Origin: Luzula sylvatica
Lineage: Eukaryota; Streptophyta; Magnoliopsida; Poales; Juncaceae
Direction: 5' to 3'
Assembly: GCA_946800325.1 (NCBI GenBank)
Contig: OX326959.1
Location: 19,994,862-20,058,861, forward strand
Length of the DNA stretch: 64,000 bases
Notes under the pieces: model-generated
The model's database searches: none
Told to the model about the DNA's origin: nothing
The model's input: only the letters and a program-made list of their open reading frames with translations
Shown here: piece by piece, positions 11,757 to 23,612 of the stretch
How the letters are laid out: every line of letters starts with the position of its first letter
Numbering within the stretch: position 1 is the stretch's first letter
Made by a program: the position numbers and the translations under genes

Positions 11757-13344
11757 GTAGTTATTTAGTTCATTAATTAGTTAGTCAGTTAGTTAGCTAG
11801 TTACTTAGTTACTTAGTTAGTTAGTGAGCTAGTATTTAGTTAGTTAGTTAGTAAGTTAGTTTGTTAATCAGTTAGTTAGTATGTTAGTTAGCTAGTATTT
11901 AGTTAGTTAATTAGTTAGTTATTTAGTTAGTTAGTTAGTTAGTTAGTTAAACAGTTAGCTAATTAGTTTGTTTGTTTGTTAGTTAGTTAGTTAGTTAGTT
12001 AGTTAGTGGGTATGTAGTTAGTTAGTTAGTAAGTTAGTTAGTAAGTTATTTAGTTAGTTAGTTACTTGGCCAGTTAGTTAGTTAGTTAGTTAGTTATTTG
12101 GCTAGTTAGTTAGTTAGTTAGTTAGTTAGTTAATTAGTTAGTTAGTTTGTTAGTTTGATAGCTAGTAGTTAGTTAGTCAGTTAGTTAGTTAGTCAGATAG
12201 TTAGTTAGTTAATTAGTTAGATAATTAGTTAGTTAATTAGTTCTATAGTTAGATAGATAGTTAGTGGGTATGCATGAAGGTAGTTAGTTAGTTAGTTAGT
12301 TAGTTAGCTAGCTAGCTAGCTAGGTAGTTAGTCATTAGTTAGTTCATTAATTAGTTAATTAGTCAGTTAATTAGTTAGTTAGGTAGTTAGTTAATGGGTA
12401 TGTAGTTAGTTAGTTAGTTAGTTAGTTTGTTAGTTAGTTAGTTAGTTATTTGGCTAGTTATATAGTTAGTTAGTTAATCAGTTAGTTAGTTAGTTAGTTA
12501 GCTAGTATTTAGTTATATAGTTAGTTAATTAGTCAGTTAGCTAGTAGTTAGTTAGTTAGTTAAATAGTTAGTTAATTAGTTAGTTAATTAGTTTGTTAGT
12601 TAGTTAGTTAGTTAGATAGTGGGTATGTAGGAAGGTAGTTAGTTAGTTAGTTGGCTAGTTAGTTAGTTAGTTAGTTAGTTAGTGTGTATGTACGAAGGTA
12701 CTTAGTTAGTTAGTTAGTTAATTAATTTGTTAGTTAGTTAGTTAGTTAGGTTGTTAGTTAATTAGTTAGTTAGTTAGTTAATATTTATGTAAGAAGGTAG
12801 TTAGTTAGATAGTTAGATAGTTAGTTTGTTAGTTAGTTAGTTAGTTAGTTAGTTTTCCAGTAGTTTGTTAATTAGTTAGTTAGTCAATATGTATGTTGGA
12901 AGGTAGTTAGTTAGTAGGTTAGTTAGCTAGTAGTAAGTTAGCTAGTTAGTTAGTTAATTAGTTAGTTAGTTAGTTAGTTAGTAAGTTAGTTAGTTAGTTA
13001 GAAAGTAGTTGCTTTGTTAGTTAGTTAATTACTTAGTTATTTAGTTAGTTAATTAGCTATTAGTTAGTTAGTTAAATAGTTAGTAAATTAGTTAGTTAGT
13101 TAGTTAGTGGGTATGTAGGAAGGTAGTTAGTAAGTTAGTTAGTTATCTAGTAGTTAGTTAGTTAGTTAATTAGTTAGTTTGTTTGTTAATATGTATGTAG
13201 AAAGGTGATTAGTAAGTTAGTTAGTTAGTTTGATAGTAGTTAGTTAGTTAATTAGTTAGTTAGTTAGTGAGTTAGTTAGTAAATTTGTTAGGTAGTGGGT
13301 ATATGTAGGAAGGTAGCTAGTTAGTTAGTCAGTTAGCTAATTAC

Positions 13345-13376
<32 letters not shown>

Positions 13377-13496
13377 GTGGTTAGTTAGTTAGTTAATATG
13401 TATATAAGAAGATTGTTAGTTAGTTAAGTTAAACAAAAAGGTAAATAATTAGTTAGTTAGGTAGGTAGTTAATTAGTCAGTGGGTATGTAGGAAGG

Positions 13497-13539
<43 letters not shown>

Positions 13540-13630
13540 GTTGTTAGTTAATTAGTTAGTTAGTTAGTAAGTTAGTTAGTTAATATTTATGTAAGAAGGT
13601 AGTTAGTTAGATAGTTATATAGTTAGTTAA

Positions 13631-13665
<35 letters not shown>

Positions 13666-13667
13666 TC

Positions 13668-13715
<48 letters not shown>

Positions 13716-13935
13716 GAATATGTATGTTGGAAGGTAGTAAGTTTGTAGGTTAGTTAGCTAGTAGTAAGTTAGCTAGTTAGTTAATAATTAGTTACTTAGT
13801 TAGTAAATTAATTAGTTAGTTGGTATGTAGGAAGGTAGCTAGTTAGTTAATTAGTTTGTTTGTTTGTTTGTTTGTTAATATGTATATAAGAAGGAAGTTA
13901 GTTAGTTAAATTGTTAGTTAGTTAGTTTTCTGTTT

Positions 13936-13969
<34 letters not shown>

Positions 13970-14982
13970 CAATTAGTTAGTTATTTAGTTAGTTAGTTTG
14001 TTAGTTAGTTAGTTAGCTAGTAGTTTGTTAGTTAGTTATTTAGTTAGTTAGTTAGTGGGTATGTAGGAAGGAAGGTAGGTAGTTAGTTAGTTAATTTGTT
14101 AGTTAGTTAGTTAGTTAGTTATTAGGTATGTAGAAAAATAGTTAGTTAGTTAGTTTGTTTGTTACTTAATTAGTTAGTTGGTTAGTTATTGGGTTTGTAG
14201 GAAGGTAGTTAGTTAATTAGTAAGTTCGGTAGTTAGTTAATTAGTTAGTTAATAGGTATGTACGAAGGTAGTTAGTTAGTAAGTTAGTTAGTTACTTACT
14301 TAGTTAGTTAGTGAGCTAGTAGTTAGTTAGTTAGTTAGTTAGTAAGTTAGTTTGTTAATCAGTTAGTTATCTAGTAGTTAGTTAGTTAATTAGTTAGTTA
14401 TTTTGTTAGTTAGTTAGTTAAACAGTTGGCTAATTGGTTTGTTAGTTTGTCAGTAAGTTAGTTAGTTAGTTAGTTAGTGGGTATGTAGTTAGTTAGTTCG
14501 TTAGTTATTTATTCGGCTAGTTAGTTAGTTAGTTAGTTACTTACTTAGTTAATTGGTTAGTTAGTTAGTTAGTTAGTTAGTTAATTAGTTAGTTAGTTAG
14601 GAAATTTGTTAGTTCGTTAGTTTGTTTGTTATGTAGTAGTTAGTTAGTCAGATATAGTTAGTTAGTTAATTAGTTAGTCAATTAGTTCGTTAGTTAGTTA
14701 GTTTGTTAGTGGGTATGCATGAAGGTAGGTAGTTAGTTTGTTTGTTAGTGGGTATGCATGAAGGTAGGTAGTTAGTTTGTTTGTTAGTGGGTATGCATGA
14801 AGGTAGGTAGTTAGTTTGTTTGTTAGTGGGTATGCATGAAGGTAGGTAGTTAGTTAGTTAGTTAGTTAGTTAGCTAGCTAGCTAGCTAGTTAGATAGTCA
14901 CTAGTTAGTTAGTTAGTTAGTTAGTTAGTTAATTTGTTAGTTAGCTAGTTAGTTAGTTAGTTAGTTAGTTAATTTGTTAGTT
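9059..14982 (+). repeat. Array block 3, TTAG on the plus strand
   Basis: Longest uniform block, 5.9 kb. A motif group (ATATGTATATAAGAAGGAAG, GTGGGTATGTAGGAA, ATAGGTATGTAG, GTGGGTTTGTAGGAAGG) recurs near 10170, 11390 and 13870, suggesting a higher-order unit of roughly 1.2 kb and a multiple of it. Ends at the switch at 14982/14983. Confidence 0.88.
14705..14850 (+). repeat. 39-bp near-perfect tandem repeat inside the array
   Basis: About 3.6 consecutive copies of a 39-bp unit containing GTGGGTATGCATGAAGGTAG followed by GTAGTTAGTTTGTTT. Copies look identical by eye, unlike the diverged surroundings, so the amplification is recent. Confidence 0.85.
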
Positions 14983-15137
14983 AACTAACTAACTAATTAA
15001 CTAACTGACTAACTAACTACCTTCCTACATACCCACTAACTAACTAACTACGTAACTAACTAACTAATTATTTACCTTTTTATTTAACTTAACTAACTAA
15101 CAACCTTCTTATATACATATTAACTAACTAACTGACC

Positions 15138-15171
<34 letters not shown>

Positions 15172-16610
15172 TTAGCTACCTTCCTACATATACCCACTAC
15201 CTAACTAATTTACTAACTAACTCACTAACTAACTAACTAATTAACTAACTAACTACTAGCAAACTGACTAACAAACAAACTACCCACCTTTCTACATACA
15301 TATGAACTAACTAACTAACTAATTAACTAACTAACTAACTACTACATAACTAACTAACTTACTAACTAACCAACTAACTACATACCCACTAACTAACTAA
15401 CTAATTAACTAACTAATTAACTACATAACTAACTAACTGACCATTAGCTAAGTAGCTAACTAACTAACTAACTAACTACCTACCTTCCTGCATACCCACT
15501 ATTTAACTAACTAAATAACTAACTAACTACTGGCTGACTAACTAACTAACTAACTAACTAAATAACTAACTAATTGACTAACTAGCTAACTAACTAACTA
15601 ACAAATAGATAACTAACTAACTAACTAACTAACTAACAAATAGATAACTAACTAACTAACTAACTATTTGACTAACTAACTTCCTTCTTATATACATATT
15701 AACTAACTAACTAACTAACTAATTAACTAACTAACTAACTAGCTAGCTACCTTCCTACATACCCACTAATTAATTAATTTACTAACTAACTAACTAACTA
15801 ATTAACAAACTAACTAGCTAACTTACTACTAGTTAACTAACCGACTAACTAACAACCTTCCAACATACCTATTAACTAACTAACTAACTAACTAAATAAC
15901 TACTAGATAACTAACTAACTAACTAACTAACTAATTAACTAACTATCTAACTATTTAACTAACTACCTTCTTACATAAATATTAACTAACTAACTAACTG
16001 ACTAACTAATTAGCTAACAACCTAACTAACTAACTAATTAACTAACAAACTAACTAAGTACCTTCGTACATACCCACTAATTAACAAACTAACTAACTAA
16101 CTAACTAGCCAACTAACTAACTAGCTACCTTCCCACATACCCACTATCTAACTAACAAAAAAACTAATTAACAAACTAATGGACTAACTATTTGACTAAC
16201 TAACTAACTAATTAACTAACTAACTAACTAATTAACTAACTAACTAACATGCTAACTAACTAAGTACCTTCGTACATACCCACTAACAAATAAACTAACT
16301 AACTTACTAACTAGCCAACTAACTAATTACCTACCTTCCTACATACCCACTATCTAACTAACTAACAAACTAATTAACGAACTAATGGACTAACTATTTA
16401 ACTAACTAACTAACTACTAGCTAACTAACTAATCAACTAACTAACTAAGTAATTAACTAACTAACTAACTAGCTAACTAACTGATTAACTAACTAACTAA
16501 CTAACTAGCCAAATAACTAACTAACAAACTAACAAACTAACAAACTACCTAACTACATACCCACTAACTAACTAGCTGACTAACTAACTAACTAAATAAC
16601 TAACTAATTG

Positions 16611-16650
<40 letters not shown>

Positions 16651-17453
16651 GTAGATAACTAACTAACTATTTAACTAACAAACTTCCTTGTTATATACAT
16701 ATTAATTAACTAACTAACTAACTAAGTAACTACCTAACTAAGTAACTAACTAACTAGCTAGCAACCTACCTTCCTACATACCCACTAACTAATTAATTTA
16801 CTAACTAATTAACTAACTAATTAACTAACTAACCAGCTTACTTACTACTAGCCAACTAACCGACTAACTAACTACCTTCCAACATACCTATTAACTAACT
16901 AACTAATTAACTAACTAACTAACTAACTAACTAACTACCTACGTTCCTACATACCCACTAACTAACTAACTAAATAACTAACTAACAAACTACTAGCTAA
17001 CTAACTAACTAACTAACTAACTAAATAACTAACTAATTGAATAACTAACTAATAGATAACTAACTAACTAACCAACAATTTAACTAACTAACTTCCTTCT
17101 TATATACATATTAACAAACTAACTAACAAACTAACTAACTAACTAACTAATTAACTAACTAACTAACTAACTGGCTACCTTCCTACATACCCACTAACTA
17201 ATTAATTTACTAACTAACTAACTAATTAATTAACTAACTAACTAGATAACTTACTACTAGCTAACTAACCGACTAACTAACTTCCTTCCAACATACCTAT
17301 TCACTAACTAACTACCTAACTAACTAACTAACTACTAGATAACTAACTAACTAACTAACGAACTAATTAACTAACTATCTAACTAACTACCTTCTTTCAT
17401 AAATATTAACTAACTAACTAACTAACTAACTAACTGGCTAATTAACTAACAAC

Positions 17454-17508
<55 letters not shown>

Positions 17509-18316
17509 CCTTCCTACATACCCACTGCCTAACTAACTAACTAACTAATTATTAACCTTTTTATTTAACTTAACTAACAAACAACCTTCTTATATACATA
17601 TTAACTAACTAACTAACCAACTAACTAACTAACTAACTAATTAACTAACTAACTAATTAGCTAACTGACAAACAAACTAGCTAGCTTCCTACGTATACCC
17701 ACTACATAACTAATTTACTAACTAAGTCACTAACTAACTAAGTAATTAACTAACTAACTACTAGATAACTAACTAACTTATTAACTAACCAACTAACTAC
17801 ATACCCACTAACTAACTAACTAACTAACTTTCTACATACATATTAACTAATCACCTTTCTACATACATATTAACTAACTAACTAACTAATTAACTAACTA
17901 ACTAACTACTAGATAACTAACTAACTTATTAACTAACCAACTAACTACATACCCACTAACTAACTAACTAATTAACTAACTAATTAACTACATAACTAAC
18001 TAACTGACCACTTGCTAAGTAGCTAACTAACTAACTAACTAACTACCTACCTACCTACCTGCATACCCACTATTTAACTAACTAAATAACTAACTACCTA
18101 CTGGCTGACTAACTAACTAACTAATTGACTAACTAACTAACTAACTAACTAACAAATAGATAACTAACTAACTAACTGACTAACTAACAAATAGACAATT
18201 AACTAACTAACTAACTATTTAACTAACTAACTTCCTTCTTATATACATATTAACTAACTAACTAACTAACTAACTTACGAACTAACTAACTACAAGCTCT
18301 CTAATTAACTAACTAA
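14983..18316 (-). repeat. Array block 4, inverted (CTAA on the plus strand)
   Basis: CTAA-oriented block. Its right part from about 16550 is a close copy of block 2. Ends at the palindrome AACTAACTAATTAGTTAGTT centred at 18316/18317. Confidence 0.88.
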
Positions 18317-18590
18317 TTAGTTAGTTAATTAGGTATGTATGAAGGTAGTTAGTTAATTAATTAGTTAGCTAATTATTTAGTTAATTCGTTAGTTAGTCAG
18401 TTTGTTAGTTACTTAGTTAGTAGTCAGTTAGTTAGTTAGTCAGTTAGATAGGTAGTGGGTATGTAGGAAGGTAATTAGTTAGTTAGTTAGTTAATTAGTT
18501 AGTTAGTCAGTTAGTATGTTAGTCAATAGGTATGTAGGAAGTTAGTTAGTTAGTTATTTAGTTAGTTAGTGGGTTTGTAGGTAGGTAGTT
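16553..18590 (+). repeat. Right copy of the 2-kb array duplication
   Basis: Direct copy of 7290-9334, carrying the same CTAA to TTAG switch. The right edge coincides with the array end. Confidence 0.8.
18317..18590 (+). repeat. Array block 5, TTAG on the plus strand
   Basis: Copy of 9059-9334, ending in GTAGGTAGGTAGTT and cut abruptly by copia internal sequence (CAATGTGAGTCTCC) at 18591. Confidence 0.9.
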
Positions 18591-20086
18591 CAATGTGAGT
18601 CTCCAAGATAGGAATTGTTTATTCCGAAAGGAAGAGATATCTCTTAGGCGCCGCTCGATGTGTTGATTAACGAAAACCGTGGCCACGGTTAATGGTATTA
18701 ATGGTTAATATCGATTGAAATTTGTTAACTCAACTCGTAATCGGGGAATAAGTGTAGTTAATCAAATTATAAGGATGACTATAACCATGCCTTTTGATTA
18801 ACGGATATCGCAAACAAGAGACCTAGTAACTGTTATTCGAGATAGGCACAATGATCACAATCATTATTCGTTTAACATGGGTAGCTATGATGGAGTGACT
18901 AGATCCCGCTCATGAGCTTGTAGGCATTGGAAACAACCTACTGCCATCGTTAAATCGAAACTACATGGTCACACAACGAGTCGTACTAAGTCGGGCTTGA
19001 TCATAAAATTGGCACATTGGATGTGCATTGCTTGGTATTTGATACGCGAGCTATATTCTCTAAAATTGTGTGTATTGGATATGCATGAGCACCTTTTAGG
19101 TAGATCTGAAATTGAGTGGGAGACTGAAGGAAATACAGTTTCAGGATCAACCGTAAAAGTGTACACAAGGATAAACGAATGTAGTCGTACATTCGTGGCC
19201 ATAACTGTCAGTGGGAAAATCCGATTTGAATGGTTCAAATTGGGTTAGATAGATAATTAGATTATCTATATCCTTCATGTAGAAATATATTTCATATGAA
19301 CGAAGTATTAGTGTCGTTTATGTGAAATACCGACAGGGTGCAACAGTATGACATACAGTTAGTAAAACAGTCATAATTTTTGCATACGAACTCCAATTGG
19401 GCTGGGCCAAATTGGGTTGTGTAGATAATTAGATTATCTACAACTTTCATGTTGGATGATTTTCTGTCTGAGAAATTTACTAATTTCTAAATGACAGAAT
19501 ACTGACCAGGTTCATGAAGTTTTCTGTGTGAGAGGGTGTATATTGGATATACATGCCTTTTGGCTAATCCTGATCCTATTAGGTATAAATAGGATACTTT
19601 CTCTCTCATCACAATGCAAGTTAATGCAATCTTATTCAGAATATTCATGAGATTTTCCAGAATAATTGAGATACAACTTTCTATTGAGTGAAAGGGTGTA
19701 AAGAGAGATAACCGAGAAAAGGAGTTTTCTCGGTGTAGAGAATCAAATGATCGAGCAAGTTCGCCGGTGCATCGTCTAGGCAGGTTCATCCGCGACCGAC
19801 GTCTTGCGACTCACGGTGGATACAAGTAGAGGAGCGACAATTGTGGCTCTTAGATTGTGATCGACCCAATGAGTGAGAAGACTGCCAACGAACGGTGAAA
19901 GACGCGTGGTATGGGATGCGCGGATTGTCACCAACGTGACAGGAGATAGAAGGCGGCGATCAACCCTTCGTGCGTGATCAATTTTACGCTGGTATAGATC
20001 TATCCTTCTAATTGCATCGTACCCTCGAAGTCGTGGCGTGATCTCGGGAATCGGGGAATCGGACCGGGCCTTCATTCCGCTGCGCG
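18591..20086 (+). mobile_element. Copia copy B1: 3' end and LTR, plus strand
   Basis: Contains 3' noncoding region (18591-19111), PPT (19112-19124, identical to copy A) and an LTR from TGAAGG at 19125. The LTR stops at GCTGCGCG, about 30 bp short of the expected TTCCCAACA end, and jumps into integrase sequence. Left edge 18591 abuts the TTAG array. Opposite in orientation to copy A. Confidence 0.85.
19112..19124 (+). other. Polypurine tract of copia copy B1
   Basis: TTGAGTGGGAGAC directly before the LTR start, the same as in copy A on the other strand. Confidence 0.8.
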
Positions 20087-20109
20087 ATCAACCCTTTTGT
20101 TCCGATAAG

Positions 20110-20960
20110 TGCCGAAATGGAGACTTTTGAAAGGTTCAAAGAGTTTCAAAAACGAAATACGAAATCAACTAAACAAGAAAATCAAAGCTTTTCGATAGGA
20201 TTGAGAAGGCGAGTATTTGAGCTAAACCTTTCGATAGGATCGAAGAGGCGATATTTGAGTTATGAATATTGATGATCATTTATGATTGTGGAATCGTTTC
20301 ACGATTGCCTTTATTCGGAACATTGAGATGTGTCCGAAAAGAGAAAATGAACGCATGTTGGACATGGTTCGATAAATGATAAGTCAATAAGATCTCCCAA
20401 AAATGTTTTGGGGATACGCCCTTGAGACAGCGGCACTAATGAATGGTTGCATATAAGATATGCACCATAAACCTTCTAATCGGTACAAAGCCATATGAGA
20501 TATGGATCGGAATGGTTCCGAAGTTGTCATTTGTACAGATTTGAGGATGTGAGTGTATTTCGAAATTTGTTTCGGTTAAACTCAATCCCAAATCTGGAAA
20601 TTGTTCGTTTATCCTTAAGGAAACTAAAGGGTATTAGTTCTAATGTCCCGACGAAAATGAAATTTTCGTGGCTCGAAGAGATGCCTTCTTGAAGGAAGAC
20701 TAGATGCGCACAAGTTTGGAACTTGGTGTCATTTATCTCTATGCGGGCTAGTGGGAGTAGAATAAATCTCGAAAGAGTTCGAGATCTGAAAATGAACATT
20801 GTACCGATGAAAGTTGACATGGCTTCATCAAGAGTTGATGAACGCAAGTCGACCACACAGAGGAATTTTTGTAGATCAAGTAGGCTATATCATAAGCCGG
20901 TAAATACGAATTTATCGTAGCTAATGATGATAGATCGAATTCATATGATGATTCGATATC
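20110..20960 (+). pseudogene. Copia integrase remnant (copy B2)
   Basis: Plus-strand equivalent of 2450-3260: begins at ETFERFKEF and continues through the C-terminal integrase region, with stops and frame changes. The N-terminal HHCC and first catalytic region are absent. Confidence 0.75.
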
Positions 20961-21079
20961 CTACAAGGATGCTATGAAAAGTTGATTCCACATGACATGG
21001 TGTCATGAATTCTGAGATTCGATCCGTGTAAAATTATCAAGTTTAGAACTTGATTTCATCACTTTCTGGGTTAGACCCG

Positions 21080-21600
21080 TGAAATGTGAGTGGGTTTTTC
21101 AAGATGAAGAACCTACATGGATAGGAATACGCATATATGTAAAGCGAGGCTTTTTGCGAAAAGTTTCATGCAATTCATAGTCGGACTATGAAGAAACGTT
21201 TTCGCATGTTGCCATGCTTTCACATTCTCGAAATTCTGCTTGCCATGGTCGCGTATTATGACTATGTGATGTGGCAAAATGGATGTCGAAACCGAATTTC
21301 TTGACAGAAATTTTATGAAAGGATGTGTACTTGACACAACCTTACGGTTTTGTCGATTCATAAGAATCGGGGATAAGATATGCACACTTTAACGATCCAT
21401 ATGATGGATTAGAGAAAGCTTCTCGGAATTGGAATATTCGTTTTGACGAAGTTATAAACTGTTATAAAATTGTCGGAACGAATGAAAACTTTGTGTACAC
21501 ATGAAGGTTAGTGGGAGCTGCGTTATATTTCTTGTAACGACAAAAGATTTAGACGAGACCGCTTATGAATAAGCGTGAAGATCTATAGGATGGATCTAAG
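21080..21600 (+). pseudogene. Copia reverse transcriptase remnant (copy B2)
   Basis: Same RT motifs as copy A in inverse orientation: the MDV.T.FL block near 21280 and the KI.TL.RSI block near 21380, with several stops. The YVDD loop is not present here either, so its loss predates the split of the two copies. Confidence 0.75.
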
Positions 21601-21949
21601 AAGTTCCTCGTTCTATGTTATGGCACATATATCGGCATATTGTTGAAAATGGTTTTCAACATATAACTCCTTGGAGGAGTTAAATCAAAATGTCGAATGA
21701 CAGAAATTTTCAAAGGCTCGATGTGAGACATCAAGCAGCGCGAAAAGTAATAATATGATGCTTTATATTTGATGTTAGGATCTATTATATCTGTCATGAT
21801 ATGTATGTGGCTATACGTAGTACACATAAGTCGTCTAATTTACCGTCAATAAATTCATGGGAATCACATGAGTTTGAATGTAATTCTATTACGTAAGACT
21901 AACTCTTGTGAATGTATAATGGTTATACATTTATATACATAATGGTTAT

Positions 21950-22560
21950 GTATATTAAAACCCATTGGAATCTGTATTTATAGTGGTGAATGTTATCCTT
22001 GAATATTTTGCGAAAGAATTCAGGATTTTTATCTTTAATGGTGTGGAGGACGTGTTGGTTATAAAGAGTTATAACAACAACAGTTTCCAAAGATTAAGCA
22101 CGTCCAAATATGTAGCACGACTTTCGATCACAAAGTGTGTACATGTTTTGCTTAAATGAAAACACGGTTGTGTGGAATGGTTCCACAAGACCAATAGTTT
22201 ATGATTCTATGTACGGAGGCGAGTATATTGCGGTTATTAATCGCAAAAGAAAGTGGTATGGATCAAGGAAACATGACCAAACTCTCGTAGCCACGAGTTA
22301 TCGGATTTATGGTTGTTTATTGCGTGAAACGCAATAGTACAAGCCAAAAATGCCGAGGTCACAACCACTTCTAACTAATACTCAGAAAATTTCATTGATC
22401 CATGAAATTTTGCGAAAAGATATGATCGTAGGTATTGGAAATGTTCCAATCCTGCAGAAGATTAACACTAGCGGGAACGTGCGGACCCGTTTACAAAACC
22501 GCTCTCTCTAGTCACGCGTGATTGACATGCGATGACTATGGGTATGGAGATACCTAGAGG
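21950..22560 (+). pseudogene. Copia RNase H remnant (copy B2)
   Basis: Translation shows FRSQS.YMFCLN, VVWNGS, GGEYIAV and ADPFTKPLS-like patterns, the order found in copia RNase H (the 66-residue ORF at 22137-22337 covers part of it). Stops and frameshifts interrupt it. Copy A has lost this section. Confidence 0.72.
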
Positions 22561-23612
22561 AGGAAGAAGAGAGTAGAGTGTAGTTATCTAATACGATAGT
22601 CCTCGCGGGTTATGGGTATGGAGATACCCATAGGTAAACGTTGTATCACCCAAATACTTAATCCATATGAATGCATCCCCCTTTTAAAATTTTTGTTTAC
22701 TTAAATTAATATGCATTCACCTTATATGAAAACTGTGTGCGGGTTGTGTAATATGATTGTTACATGAACCCTGATTTGAGCTTGTGTGGACGTCAACATG
22801 GTTGAGGACCATGTGCAGCGAAATCGTCACACTTAAAGTGTCATTTCTAAACATCCCTAGTCGCGGATCAGCTTGCTTAAGAGAGAAGCATTTCTATTAT
22901 TGGATAATAGACTGAACGCGTACACTAGTACGTTTGCCGAGGAGATGATTATGTTTTGCTAATCATGGGACAAGGTGCTTGTCGAATCGGGAACGTAGAT
23001 ATATGTTAGGTTACATGTATTGGATTTGACCGAAGCCGCGAGACCATGACATGGTTTAGTCATTATAGATGGACTTGCGACGGATGGGGTTTTAGGTTCT
23101 TCAAACTTGAGGGGATCATTGATTGAGTTACGTGCGTAACACAATGCTTTGATATGATCTTACGCTCACCGTAACAGGGAGTTAAAAGGGTCATCATTGG
23201 GTGTTGTCCGAAACACGGAATTCAATGTGAGTCTCCAAGATAGGAATTGTTTATTCCGAAAGGAAGAGATATCTCTTAGGTGCCGCTCGATGAGTTGATT
23301 AACGAAAACCGTGGCCACGGTCAATGGTATTAATGGTTAATATCGATTGAAATTTGTTAACTCAACTCGGAATCGGGGAATAAGTGTAGTTAATCAAATT
23401 ATAAGGATGACTATAACCATGCCTTTTGATTAACGGATATCGCAAACAAGAGACCTAGTAACTGCTATTCGAGATAGGCACAATGATCACAATCATTATT
23501 CGTTTAACATGGGTAGCTATGATGGAGTGACTAGATCCCGCTCATGAGCTTGTAGGCATTGGAAACAACCTACTGCCATCGTTAAATCGAAACTACATGG
23601 TCACACAACGAG

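Larger units (their letters stand above)
7007..18590. repeat. Giant TTAG/CTAA tetranucleotide array (11.6 kb)
   Basis: Almost the whole stretch is TTAG repeated on one strand or the other, with frequent single-base variants, interrupted at about 60-200 bp intervals by recognisable motifs: GTGGGTATGTAGGAAGG, AATAGGTATGTAGGAAG and AATATGTATATAAGAAGG. Because a 4-bp repeat containing TAG/TAA shows a stop every 12 bases in all three frames of either strand, no ORF can exist. Higher-order structure is present (see sub-blocks). The left end abuts an LTR; the right end abuts an internal part of a copy of the same retrotransposon. I know no named satellite with this unit. Confidence 0.95.

Noticed and set aside
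7007..18590. TTAG array as an interstitial telomere
   Set aside because: Plant telomeres are TTTAGGG (rarely TTAGGG). The unit here is TTAG without G triplets, and strand switches are common.
7007..18590. CRISPR array
   Set aside because: Eukaryotic context. Motif spacing is irregular and the intervening sequence is itself a simple repeat, not unique spacers.
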